From Butyrivibrio sp. YAB3001 (GTDB taxonomy: Bacteria; Bacillota; Clostridia; Lachnospirales; Lachnospiraceae), in contig NZ_FOKR01000018.1 in assembly GCF_900112195.1 (NCBI RefSeq), forward strand, positions 31,728 to 95,727: a stretch of DNA of 64,000 nucleotides. The letters are read 5' to 3'. The notes under the pieces were generated by a model. That model saw only the letters and a program-made list of their open reading frames with translations. It was not told the DNA's origin and did no database searches. This document shows, in pieces, positions 17,527 through 26,467 of this stretch. How positions within the stretch are numbered: position 1 is the first letter of the stretch; every line of letters starts with the position of its first letter. A program made the position numbers and the translations under genes.

Positions 17527-18051
17527 TCATGAATCGAAGAACTGACGACCATCATCAGTAACTAATCTCTCTGACTGAGGATACTCAAAAATAGCCTGAT
17601 TATCAGCATTTTTCTCAAGATAATCTGCAAACTTTTCAGCATGCCATTTAGCAAGCCAAAGGTTATGCATAAGATAGTTTCCGCAGTTCTCTTCGTTTGA
17701 ACCGGGAACGCTGTCAGCATCTTTTACAGATCTGAAAGCTCTGAGAAGAAGATCATGTATCTCCTTAGGTGCGCGGTTTCCTTTAAGGATAAGATAGAAT
17801 CCTGTAAGGCATCCCATTGGTCCCCAGTAGATTACTTCGTCCTTCCAATCAGGGTCATTACGAAGAAATGTTGCGATCAAATGCTCAAGAGTATGCATTG
17901 CAGCTACATCCACTGCAGGCTCTCTGTTAGGTCTTGTAACCCTTATATCATAAGTTGTAATAATCTTATCTCCGAGAACATCCTGTCTGCTGACAAAAAT
18001 ACCCGGAACGATCTTTGTGTGATCAACTGAAAAACTAGGTATTAAATCCAT
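17527..18051 (-). CDS. luxS: S-ribosylhomocysteine lyase LuxS
   Basis: The 174-residue enzyme splits S-ribosylhomocysteine into homocysteine and DPD, the precursor of autoinducer-2. The metal site HTLEHL (about residues 53-58), the catalytic Cys in MGCLTGFYL and the downstream NCGNYLMHNL motif are all present, so it should be active. It is the last gene of a minus-strand operon behind murG (30-base gap, AGGAGG site). Together with MtnN it completes S-adenosylhomocysteine recycling in this region. Confidence 0.97.
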   Translation of the reverse strand: MDLIPSFSVDHTKIVPGIFVSRQDVLGDKIITTYDIRVTRPNREPAVDVAAMHTLEHLIATFLRNDPDWKDEVIYWGPMGCLTGFYLILKGNRAPKEIHDLLLRAFRSVKDADSVPGSNEENCGNYLMHNLWLAKWHAEKFADYLEKNADNQAIFEYPQSERLVTDDGRQFFDS

Positions 18052-18081
18052 TTTAATCCTCCTTTTTACCTTTGCTATCTA

Positions 18082-19164
18082 TTACTTATTCATTTCTTCA
18101 ACAATTATGTCAACAATTGTATCAGTTGCTGAATGTAAGCTGCTGCGATGCATGTTTTCGATGAACTGCTCACGGTTTTCGTAGAGATCTTCTATTGTTT
18201 CTACCAAAATATCCTCATCAAGCTCATCATTATCTATCACAAGAGAAAATCCCTGCTTTTCAAATGAGCGGGCATTTAACATCTGGTCGCCTCTGCTCGA
18301 TTTTGTTGAAAGTGGAATCAGGATATTAGGTTTTCTAAGCGCAAGTAATTCACATATTGAATTAGCACCTGCTCTTGATACAACAATATCAGCCATAGCA
18401 AAAATATCTTTTAACTCGTTCTTTACATATTCAAACTGTTTGTATCCAGGAACAGAAAGCTTTAAGTTATCCATTTTTTCTTTTCCACAAATATGAACAA
18501 CATTAAAGTTCGGAAGAAGTCTTGGAAGCGCAAAACGAACTGTTTCATTTACAGACTGTGCGCCAAGGCTTCCGCCAATTACCATAAGAACCGGCTTATC
18601 ATCTGTAAATCCGCAAAGCTTTTTGCCTGCTTCTCTTGAACCCATTCCCAGTTCGTCTCTGATAGGAGTTCCTGTAAGTACAGCCTTGTCAGCCGGTAAA
18701 AGACTCATAGTTTCCGGGAAATTACAGCAGATCTTTCTTGCGCCTGTCATGCTAAGCTTATTTGCAAGTCCCGGTGTCATATCTGATTCATGGACAATAT
18801 ACGGAATATGCAATACTCCAGCTGCTCGTACAACAGGGACACTTACAAAACCACCTTTTGAAAAAACGATATCCGGTTTTATCTTTTTTAATAAAGTTAA
18901 TGCTTCAGTGAAACCCTTTAATACTCTGAATGGATCTGAAAAATTCTTTGGATCGAAATATCTTCTAAGCTTACCTGTAGCAATCCCAAAATAAGGAATG
19001 TTGTAATCTTCAATAAGCTTTTTCTCGATTCCGCTATAGGAACCGATGTAATAAATATCAAATCCGGCTTTTTTAAGGGCTGGAATAAGGGCAATATTTG
19101 GTGTTACATGTCCTGCACTTCCGCCACCTGTAAGAACTATCTTCTTAGCCAATGATTCACTCAC
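18082..19164 (-). CDS. murG: UDP-N-acetylglucosamine--lipid I GlcNAc transferase MurG
   Basis: The 360-residue membrane-associated glycosyltransferase converts lipid I to lipid II, the last cytoplasmic step of peptidoglycan synthesis. Motifs: GGGSAGHVTPNIALIPAL at the N-terminus, SKGGFVSVPV, HESDMTPGLANKL, the second-domain GGSLGAQSVNE, and VSRAGANSICELLAL for UDP-GlcNAc binding. The start is GTG at 19164 with AAGG 8 bases before it. The gene lies between a small TSCPD protein and luxS rather than in the dcw cluster, as is common in Clostridia with the MurG of this type. Confidence 0.94.
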   Translation of the reverse strand: MSESLAKKIVLTGGGSAGHVTPNIALIPALKKAGFDIYYIGSYSGIEKKLIEDYNIPYFGIATGKLRRYFDPKNFSDPFRVLKGFTEALTLLKKIKPDIVFSKGGFVSVPVVRAAGVLHIPYIVHESDMTPGLANKLSMTGARKICCNFPETMSLLPADKAVLTGTPIRDELGMGSREAGKKLCGFTDDKPVLMVIGGSLGAQSVNETVRFALPRLLPNFNVVHICGKEKMDNLKLSVPGYKQFEYVKNELKDIFAMADIVVSRAGANSICELLALRKPNILIPLSTKSSRGDQMLNARSFEKQGFSLVIDNDELDEDILVETIEDLYENREQFIENMHRSSLHSATDTIVDIIVEEMNK

Positions 19165-19185
19165 GATCTCAACCTTCTTTCACAA

Positions 19186-19434
19186 TCAATTCTCTGCCTT
19201 CATTGCCTGTTCTATTGCATAAGAGAGCTGATCCGGGCATGAAGTATTCTTGAATCCGCACTTAATTCCGCGAAGCTTTGAAATAGCATCTTCACCTTTC
19301 ATACCTTCAACAAGTCTCGCAACTCCCTGAAGATTTCCGTTACAGCCGTTTGTAAATTCGACATGCTTTATTATTCCATCTTCAACATCGATATCTATTT
19401 GAGTTGAACATGTACCTTTTGTCTTGTATATCAT
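19186..19434 (-). CDS. TSCPD domain small protein (TIGR03905 type)
   Basis: The 82-residue protein ends with the hallmark GFKNTSCPDQLSYAIEQ that gives the TSCPD domain its name, plus conserved Cys in GTCS and TNGCNGN. The domain is also found at the C-terminus of some ribonucleotide reductases; the stand-alone form has no proven role, and its Cys suggest metal or redox work. ATG 19434 is 8 bases after AGGAG; the longer frame upstream has no ribosome site. First gene of the TSCPD-murG-luxS operon. Confidence 0.88.
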   Translation of the reverse strand: MIYKTKGTCSTQIDIDVEDGIIKHVEFTNGCNGNLQGVARLVEGMKGEDAISKLRGIKCGFKNTSCPDQLSYAIEQAMKAEN

Positions 19435-19620
19435 TTGATTACTCCTTTTTAGCTCCGATTCGTATTGAAAAAATGATAGGCTTTTTAACAATACATAATT
19501 CGCTGTATAAGTATATCATTTTTTTGTGCATTGTGGAAATTGGTGTTAAAATCAATAAAGCATTACATACTTCATGTAATAAACAGGCCAATAATAAATA
19601 AATTTGAAAGATATATAATA

Positions 19621-20706
19621 ATGACCAATAAAAATAATCCAACTTTTTTTATAAAAAAACTTCTTTGTACCATACTTATATTTGCAGTTCTAATAGCCTC
19701 TGTAGTCTTTATCTTTGATCCATTTTATCATTATCATAAACCCTGGTTTGGGCTAAAGGCAGTACTAAATGATAAAGAATACCAATGCGTAGGAACACTT
19801 AGAAATTTTGATTATGATGCGCTTTTGGTAGGTTCATCTGTAATGGAGAATAACAATAATGCCTGGTATGATGATGCTTACGGTGTTAAGTCAATAAAGG
19901 CTATCCGATCCTATGGCGCAACTGCTGACCTGTGTTACCTTATGGATATTGCTTACGAAAATCACAATATAAAAAGAGTTTTCTACAATATTGATCCGTC
20001 TTCGCTGTCCGCTTCAGCTGAGACAACCTATAAGTCAACCGGATGCCCTATGTACCTGTATGACAAAAATCCGCTTAACGATGTTCAGTATCTTTTCAAT
20101 AAGGATGTCCTTTTTGAAAAGATTCCATACGAGATTGCTAATTCTTTTATAGGTAATTATGATGAAGGTTCATCCTATAACTGGGCTCAGTGGAAGACAT
20201 TCAGTACAGTGCAGGCACTATCAATTTATTACAGGAAAAAAGATGTTACTCCAATGATGCCTGAAACTGTATATCAGTCAGAACTTGATGCCAACATAAA
20301 GCTCCTTGCATCTCAGGTTGAAGCTCATCCTGAAACTGAATTTATTTTCTTTTACCCTGTATATTCAATGCTTTGGTGGGATGGAATAGTAAGAACAGGT
20401 GAGAGAGATGCCTACATTTACAATGAGATACAAATGACCAAAGCTCTCCTTAGTTACCCTAATGTAAAGATTTACTGTTTCCAGGCTGAGGAAGAGATTG
20501 CCACAAATCTTGACAATTACATGGACTCAATTCATTTTTCACAGGAAATCAATCGCTACATGCTGGATAAAATAATTGCCGGTGAAAATGAGCTTACTAC
20601 CGACAATTATGAAGATAAGCTAAACGAAGTAAAAGCTTTCTCTGATAAAGTAGTAAATCAGTATATTATTCCTTATGAAAAGGATGATATGCTAATATAT
20701 GAATAA
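19621..20706 (+). CDS. membrane-anchored SGNH-like protein, partner of MBOAT acyltransferase
   Basis: The 361-residue protein has one N-terminal membrane anchor (about residues 10-32) and an exported domain. LLVGSSVMENN at about residues 63-73 resembles the nucleophile block of SGNH hydrolases, and MDSIHFSQEIN near residue 300 supplies the DxxH of the catalytic pair. Proteins of this kind are usually encoded beside an MBOAT O-acyltransferase, as here (the MBOAT gene converges on it), and move acyl groups onto surface polysaccharides in an AlgJ/AlgX or DltD-like way. Substrate unknown. The ribosome site is weak (GAAAG). Confidence 0.7.
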   Translation: MTNKNNPTFFIKKLLCTILIFAVLIASVVFIFDPFYHYHKPWFGLKAVLNDKEYQCVGTLRNFDYDALLVGSSVMENNNNAWYDDAYGVKSIKAIRSYGATADLCYLMDIAYENHNIKRVFYNIDPSSLSASAETTYKSTGCPMYLYDKNPLNDVQYLFNKDVLFEKIPYEIANSFIGNYDEGSSYNWAQWKTFSTVQALSIYYRKKDVTPMMPETVYQSELDANIKLLASQVEAHPETEFIFFYPVYSMLWWDGIVRTGERDAYIYNEIQMTKALLSYPNVKIYCFQAEEEIATNLDNYMDSIHFSQEINRYMLDKIIAGENELTTDNYEDKLNEVKAFSDKVVNQYIIPYEKDDMLIYE

Positions 20707-20713
20707 AAAATCA

Positions 20714-20747
20714 AGCCCCTCACGATTAAAGTGAAGGGCTTTTTATT
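20714..20747 (+). terminator. intrinsic terminator after the SGNH-like gene
   Basis: AGCCCCTCAC pairs with GTGAAGGGCT (one mismatch) around a 7-base loop, followed by TTTT. Confidence 0.8.
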
Positions 20748-20774
20748 GAATAGGAAATACCTATTCAATAAAAA
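20740..20774. repeat. perfect 15-bp-arm inverted repeat
   Basis: TTTTTATTGAATAGG and CCTATTCAATAAAAA enclose AAATA. It directly abuts the preceding terminator and may act as a second, bidirectional terminator between the convergent SGNH-like and MBOAT genes. Confidence 0.75.
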
Positions 20775-20862
20775 ACGCTCCGCTATGGATGCGCACTCGC
20801 GCGAAATGAATGTGATGCTAAAGCATCCGCGCTCGGCGCGAGAGTTTTGCAGGCAAAACTCT
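20775..20862. repeat. GC-rich structured intergenic element
   Basis: In otherwise AT-rich DNA this 88-base stretch carries several inverted pairs: CTCGCGC with GCGCGAG, GGATGC with GCATCC, and GAGTTTTGC with GCAAAACTC. The composition and dense symmetry are unlike its neighbours and suggest an interspersed repeat of REP type. A CTCCGCTATGG word in it recurs at about 55891. Confidence 0.4.
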
Positions 20863-20868
20863 TTGTTC

Positions 20869-22434
20869 TTAGAACTGAAAATAAATAAATGTACTTACAT
20901 TTGATAAAGAAATGAATGACCACACAAACAAAATAACAAACGCGGCAACTGTTTTTTTGCTGTAAGTTGTCTCTTCAATTATTTCCATAGTATTCTTCAT
21001 TCTCATAACAACTGCGCAAATTGCAAGAAGTAGTATAAAGGTGATCATATACACCCATATCACTGCGTTTTGCATTCCAAGCTGAGTAAGGAGCTGTCTG
21101 AAAACGTAATTCTCCGGAATTGCCAGATTTTCAACTGTTCTATATAAGAAGCCCGGATAAGTCCAGAAGAAAAATCTCTTAAACATCTGAAGTGCATAGG
21201 TCATATTTTTTGAACCAAAGAAAACAAGCGATATCAGGAATAAAACAAAAGTAATTGCATTTCCCAGTCCTCGCGGAATTGTAACCAGCGCTTTATCTCC
21301 CAAGAGATATTTTTCTTTTTTAACATTATTATTATCTTCTGATCTCTTTTTATCTGAAATACCGATTATTCCCAGATTATCAAATACAACCAATAATCCC
21401 TGCATAAGTCCCCAACATATATAAGTCCAACCGGCGCCATGCCACAATCCGCTAAGAACAAATACAATCAGAACATTTAACATGGTACGCAGCTTTCCTT
21501 TTCTGCTTCCACCAAGAGGAATGTACACGTATTTGATAAAAAATCTTGAAAGAGTCATATGCCAGCGCTGCCATAATTCCTTGGAGGATGCAGCCTTATA
21601 AGGAGAATTAAAATTCACAGGAAGCTTATATCCAAGCATAAGGCTTACTCCATACGCCATATCGCAATATCCTGAAAAATCCAGATATATCTCAAAAGTA
21701 TAGGCCAGCATAACCAGTGCTACTGTGATGGTATCAAGATAATAAGTCTGGGTAAAACCGTAGTTTACAGCCTTCGCCAGGTTATCTGCAAGAAGTACCT
21801 TTTTTGACAATCCAATGATAAATGCCATTATTCCTTTAGCCATTTTATCAGCATCATAATGCCTTAATGATTTGTCCTTAAACTGATCTATCATTTCTTT
21901 ATGAAAAGCAATTGGTCCCTGAGTAAGCTTAGGAAAATAGGCTGTATAAAGTGCGTATTCAGTAAATGAATAGCATGGAGCTTCTCCATTTGCTCTGTCT
22001 ATGATAAAAGATATCTGCCCGAAGGTAAAAAAGCTTATTCCAATGGGCATCAGTATTTCTTTTGCAGAAAATGTCGTCCCTGTAAGAGCATTTAAATTCT
22101 CGGTAAAAAATCCAAGATATTTAAAATAAAATAGCAGTAAAAGATTAGCAAGAACACCGATTACTTTGATAATCTTCTTTATGGATTCCTTTCCTTTAGA
22201 ATCAGCCTTTCGGTTATCAATATAATAAATAAGCACGCTAATTCCATAGTTTACAAATATGCTCAGCAAAAGAATCTTATAAAGCCCTTCGCCAAAAGAA
22301 TCATAAAAGATTATGGACATCATTACCAAAAATAAGTCAGCAACCTCATAAAACTTTATCTTATTTAGTCCGTACCACCCACATAAAAGAATAGGAAGAA
22401 ATATAAGTATAAATCTAAAGGAATTAAACCCCAT
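20869..22434 (-). CDS. MBOAT-family O-acyltransferase (AlgI/DltB-like)
   Basis: The 521-residue polytopic protein has about 11-12 membrane segments and the family signature: PKLTQGPIAFHKEM, RWHMTLSRFFIKYVYIPLGG and the catalytic His in LSGLWHGAGWTYICWG. Such proteins pass acetyl groups across the membrane for polysaccharide O-acetylation (or alanyl groups for teichoic acids). ATG 22434 is chosen because AAGGGG lies 7 bases before it; a longer frame from 22455 lacks a ribosome site. The convergent neighbour encodes an exported SGNH-like partner. No dltA or dltC is nearby, so polysaccharide acetylation is the better guess. Confidence 0.9.
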   Translation of the reverse strand: MGFNSFRFILIFLPILLCGWYGLNKIKFYEVADLFLVMMSIIFYDSFGEGLYKILLLSIFVNYGISVLIYYIDNRKADSKGKESIKKIIKVIGVLANLLLLFYFKYLGFFTENLNALTGTTFSAKEILMPIGISFFTFGQISFIIDRANGEAPCYSFTEYALYTAYFPKLTQGPIAFHKEMIDQFKDKSLRHYDADKMAKGIMAFIIGLSKKVLLADNLAKAVNYGFTQTYYLDTITVALVMLAYTFEIYLDFSGYCDMAYGVSLMLGYKLPVNFNSPYKAASSKELWQRWHMTLSRFFIKYVYIPLGGSRKGKLRTMLNVLIVFVLSGLWHGAGWTYICWGLMQGLLVVFDNLGIIGISDKKRSEDNNNVKKEKYLLGDKALVTIPRGLGNAITFVLFLISLVFFGSKNMTYALQMFKRFFFWTYPGFLYRTVENLAIPENYVFRQLLTQLGMQNAVIWVYMITFILLLAICAVVMRMKNTMEIIEETTYSKKTVAAFVILFVWSFISLSNVSTFIYFQF

Positions 22435-22601
22435 TACCAAACCCCTTATTTTCAATTTTTGTTTTGAACCATTTATGTCTGAACATTAGCTGTATTCTTT
22501 ATTTTTTATTTTATTAAAAATGATGTATCACAACTTAATACATCCAAGCAAACATCAAGAGTATAACAAATTAGCTGTTTTGTGTAAAACTACGAGAGAT
22601 A

Positions 22602-24056
22602 TTACTTCCAATAAGAATTTATCTCAATCAGTTCATTATCAGTTATCCTGGCTCCATCAAATGTATAAGAAAGCGTTATCTTTGCCTCTGCTCCTTTTTT
22701 GGTTGAATCACTTTGTCCCTGATTGGCTCTGAAATTACCAAGAGAATAATAAACAATTGTTTTGCCACCATTTTCTCTTTCAAGAGTTTCTACTTTCTGT
22801 ACAACATGCGGATGACTTCCTATGACAATGTCAGCTCCGCCTTTTGCAAAAAGATCAGCGAAATGCTTCTGATAATCTGTTATTTCTTCCTTGTACTCAT
22901 CGCCCCAATGCACGAATATCATTATAATGTCTGATTCTTTTTTAGCTTCTCTTAAATCCTGCAAAAGCTTTTCTTCTTCGTTTTCTGTTCTTGGAAGATA
23001 ATGAATCATATTCGGATATTTTTTACTTGTATCTCCCTGATTTGTTCCATAGGTAAAAGAAAACATTGATATAGAGATACCGTTTTTACGCATGATTTCA
23101 TATGGTCTGTATTCAGTATCATTGCTGTTTTGAATTCCAATACATGTTATCCCATGATTATCAAAAAATGTCTTTGTAAGATCAATTCCATTCTTTCCCT
23201 TGTCCAACACATGATTATTTGCACAGGAAATAACATTAAATCCTGCATTTATCAAGGCTTCTCCAACTTCCACAGGTGAACCAAATATGGGATATCCACT
23301 CACGCTATTCTTATTATCCACAAGAACTGTCTCGCAGTTAACTGCTGCAATATCAGCATTCTTTATTTCCTCCTTAAATGGCTCATATAAAAAATCAAAA
23401 CTTCCATTTTTCTCATTTGCAGCATATCTATAAATTGCTTCGTGAATGATGTTATCGCCAAAAGCCACAATTTCCACTGTGTTGTCAATTTTTTTAAGTC
23501 CCCAGCTATCCCATGCCCAGAGTGTGGTTTCATCATCAATATCTTCAACCATTATTATGGAATTATTCTTTTCAAAAGGCTTTATTCTCTTAATCCTTAG
23601 CCCTGTATCGGATGCAAACCACATGGGCACAATTGTTTTTTCGTCATTACTTTCTCTATAAATAAAAAGATGCTGAGAGTATTTTTCTTCATCCTTTTCT
23701 ATCCAAAAAGGCCTGTGTTTTCCAAATTTACCTTTCTTCCAGACAAGTGCTATTATCTCTTCTTTTCCGTCTCTATCTATATCAGAAAGAATTACATCCT
23801 GCACTTTCAGCTTATTTTCCGTTTTAAATACTTCATTTTTTTGTGTGTCAAATACAATAATTTTTTTTTCAAATAGCTTAATGGTAAAAGCATTATTTTG
23901 GAATGTTATCTCTTTATCATTCCATTTTACCCAACCGGGAATTGAATTGTTTTTTATAAAAATTTTTCCAATACAAATAGCTACTACTATTCCTAAGAAT
24001 AGCAGTAGCCACCTGATATTTTTATTAAATATCGATACTTTTTGTATCTTTATCAT
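22602..24056 (-). CDS. CapA-family (PGA_cap) surface protein with N-terminal repeat region
   Basis: The 484-residue protein has one N-terminal membrane anchor (about residues 15-33), a beta-rich region with a calcium-loop-like DIDRDGKEEI (FG-GAP type, about 92-101), and a C-terminal CapA domain (PF09587): FGDNIIH, NCETVLV, SCANNHVLDKG, FVHWGDEY and IGSHPHVVQ. The domain is a calcineurin-like metallophosphoesterase relative, found in poly-gamma-glutamate synthesis proteins and in uncharacterised surface proteins. No capB or capC is near, so a poly-gamma-glutamate role is unproven. Its ATG overlaps the stop of the DUF3160 lipoprotein gene (ATGA), so the two are translationally coupled. Confidence 0.87.
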   Translation of the reverse strand: MIKIQKVSIFNKNIRWLLLFLGIVVAICIGKIFIKNNSIPGWVKWNDKEITFQNNAFTIKLFEKKIIVFDTQKNEVFKTENKLKVQDVILSDIDRDGKEEIIALVWKKGKFGKHRPFWIEKDEEKYSQHLFIYRESNDEKTIVPMWFASDTGLRIKRIKPFEKNNSIIMVEDIDDETTLWAWDSWGLKKIDNTVEIVAFGDNIIHEAIYRYAANEKNGSFDFLYEPFKEEIKNADIAAVNCETVLVDNKNSVSGYPIFGSPVEVGEALINAGFNVISCANNHVLDKGKNGIDLTKTFFDNHGITCIGIQNSNDTEYRPYEIMRKNGISISMFSFTYGTNQGDTSKKYPNMIHYLPRTENEEEKLLQDLREAKKESDIIMIFVHWGDEYKEEITDYQKHFADLFAKGGADIVIGSHPHVVQKVETLERENGGKTIVYYSLGNFRANQGQSDSTKKGAEAKITLSYTFDGARITDNELIEINSYWK

Positions 24057-26326
24057 CTTTTACCTATACGATAACTATTAGTCCATTCAGGCTGCTCAGG
24101 CTTATTTTCATATTCTACCCAGTTGTAATCATCATCAATATACCCGCCTGAAAGGCTTCTCTGAAACTCTTCATCAGTCATGCGATCTGCCATTGGCACG
24201 GTAAACTGATAAAACGAATATGCGCTTCCGCGAGCTACATGCAATTCTCCATCAATTGGAAATACAACATATATTAGATCAACATCCCCTGAACCAACCT
24301 CAAGAACTTCTCCATTAGGATTTGTCGCAATATCCGCAACTACAGGGCATGGTGCCTGGTAACTGTATACAAGATTACCATCATATTTATCCTTATTTAC
24401 TTCCATCCAGAAATGTTCGAGATATCCGCCATAGCATCTGATAAACTCATACTCATCATCAGTTAAAGCTTCATTTCTAAGCTCTTTTTCAGATATTGTC
24501 AAAAGAGTTCCTGCAATCTCTGATAATTTTTCCAGATCTTCTTTTGCTGTAGTTTCAAGCATTCCAAAGCCTTCAAGGCCTTCCTTAGTCTTTTCTGAAA
24601 GGAACTTGAATCTGCTGTAGATTACAGGCTGCGGGTCAACATATCCTCTGTCATCATAAACTTCTTCATCTCCGCCACCCATCTCAGCCATTACCTGCTT
24701 GGCATAAAGAATGGTATCGTGCTTTAACTCTGCATATGAACCTGCAAATGTCTCAAGATTTTTCTTTTCCCACTCATCATTCTGCATATATGATGGATAG
24801 CCTTCGCCTTTTTTCTCAAAAAGAGGTCTCAATGTGTTGAGCCATCCTGCATATAGACTAGCATTCCATAAAGACGGTTCATCGTTATTAAAATGCTCTT
24901 TTAAAAGCTGAAGATTATCTGTGTAATTCTTATATTCAGTATCACCCTGTTTCTCAAGAATAGTCATAGCAGCCTCTGATCCAAGCGCTGCTGCTGTATC
25001 AAGTGTATCAGGGAGATATCTGTTATCGCCATTACTATTTGCGCCAACTGAGCTATATACAAGTCTCTGCATTATAGCTGCATCGATTGTAAATCTCTGC
25101 CCCATAAATCTATAGGATACAATAACAGGATTTTCACCGTCCTCAACCGGGATAGAGTTTATAGCCGGAGGGTTAAGTTTTTTAGCGCTTTCACATAATG
25201 CTGAAATTTTAGAGGTATCTGAAAGCTCGGAAACTTCAGGTTCTTTTCCATAAATATCATTTACAAGCTCTGAAAATTCATAAAAGCCTGTATCATCTGA
25301 TTTTCCGGCAAAAAAGCTTGTTATCTTATATATGCTTTCCCAGTTTTCTTTATGCTTGGAAATTGCTATAGTCTGAAGAAGCGCACTTTTTACCATATCT
25401 TCATTATCAAGCACGAAAGGAATTCTTCCGTACCACATCATTGCACGGAAATAGTGCTCAAGCTGCTCGTCACCGTCGTAATATCCTCTTGGCTTATACT
25501 GAGTATAGTCTTCTTCCTTATCATTCAAAAGACATGTGCCTATGCCCTGAGCGCTCATTATCTTATCATACTCATCTTTACACATACTTATGAATTCATC
25601 ATTATTTATCGGAGCCTGCGCATTCTCATCCAGAAGCATATTTCCAACATTGAAAAACGCCAGATTTCTGAGGGCAGCTTTTTCAAAATCAGTTCCTTTT
25701 AACTGTTCATACTGATCTGCCAATTCGTTAAGCATATCACTGGTCAGAGTCTTTAATGTATCGCTAAGATAAGTTTTCTCAGACTGCTTCATGAGATATG
25801 CAAAATATAGATGGTAAGTATGCATCAGGGAATCTACAGTAACAAAACTTGGATACATATTATAGCGGTTTCCTTCGTAAATATCGAAAAACTCGTCCGC
25901 TCCATATCTCACAACTGCAAAATTGTTTTTTATAAGAGATTCTCTAAGTTCCTTAACATCATTATATTCATTTTGATTTTCAAGATTAAAAATATAATCA
26001 AGATTTTCCTCATATACTATATTTGAAAAGTCTTCATTTACTTTATATGAGGGAATCGAAGGAACAAGGTTTTCATCGTAATACTTTATCTCTGAATCCC
26101 CAAGCAGAGATTCCGCAGATGATACATTAGGAATACTAGCTTCATTATTCTCATCCGATTTTTCGGTAACTTCTGTTTGAGTGTTTTCTTCCTTTTTTTC
26201 ATTTTTTTCTTCTGAGTTGTCTTTTTCAGAAGTATCAGATGTTTCATCTGTTTCTGTAGGTATCGAACTGCACCCCGATACAACAAGTGCCATTGCCATT
26301 AAAATGGTTAATACTCTTTTTTTCAT
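24053..26326 (-). CDS. DUF3160 family lipoprotein
   Basis: The 757-residue protein starts with a lipoprotein signal (MKKRVLTILMAMALVVSGC) and a Glu/Lys/Ser-rich linker (residues 22-75). The rest is one large domain of DUF3160 (PF11369) type, with YPSFVTVDSLMHTYHLYFAYL near residue 150 and a C-terminal ARGSAYSFYQF segment. The function of this family is unknown; members are exported. It overlaps the CapA-like gene by four bases, so the two proteins probably act together at the cell surface. Start has GGGAGG upstream. Confidence 0.87.
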   Translation of the reverse strand: MKKRVLTILMAMALVVSGCSSIPTETDETSDTSEKDNSEEKNEKKEENTQTEVTEKSDENNEASIPNVSSAESLLGDSEIKYYDENLVPSIPSYKVNEDFSNIVYEENLDYIFNLENQNEYNDVKELRESLIKNNFAVVRYGADEFFDIYEGNRYNMYPSFVTVDSLMHTYHLYFAYLMKQSEKTYLSDTLKTLTSDMLNELADQYEQLKGTDFEKAALRNLAFFNVGNMLLDENAQAPINNDEFISMCKDEYDKIMSAQGIGTCLLNDKEEDYTQYKPRGYYDGDEQLEHYFRAMMWYGRIPFVLDNEDMVKSALLQTIAISKHKENWESIYKITSFFAGKSDDTGFYEFSELVNDIYGKEPEVSELSDTSKISALCESAKKLNPPAINSIPVEDGENPVIVSYRFMGQRFTIDAAIMQRLVYSSVGANSNGDNRYLPDTLDTAAALGSEAAMTILEKQGDTEYKNYTDNLQLLKEHFNNDEPSLWNASLYAGWLNTLRPLFEKKGEGYPSYMQNDEWEKKNLETFAGSYAELKHDTILYAKQVMAEMGGGDEEVYDDRGYVDPQPVIYSRFKFLSEKTKEGLEGFGMLETTAKEDLEKLSEIAGTLLTISEKELRNEALTDDEYEFIRCYGGYLEHFWMEVNKDKYDGNLVYSYQAPCPVVADIATNPNGEVLEVGSGDVDLIYVVFPIDGELHVARGSAYSFYQFTVPMADRMTDEEFQRSLSGGYIDDDYNWVEYENKPEQPEWTNSYRIGKR

Positions 26327-26467
26327 AACTTTTGCCTCCCTTTATAACTAGTTCAATATCTCGAAATAATCCGGATCATTTCTATCAATTTTAATATTTT
26401 AAAGTATGTTCGAACTAGATTGAATTCTTGTCTGTTCAATAATCCTCGCAGGAATGCAGATTTTGTC

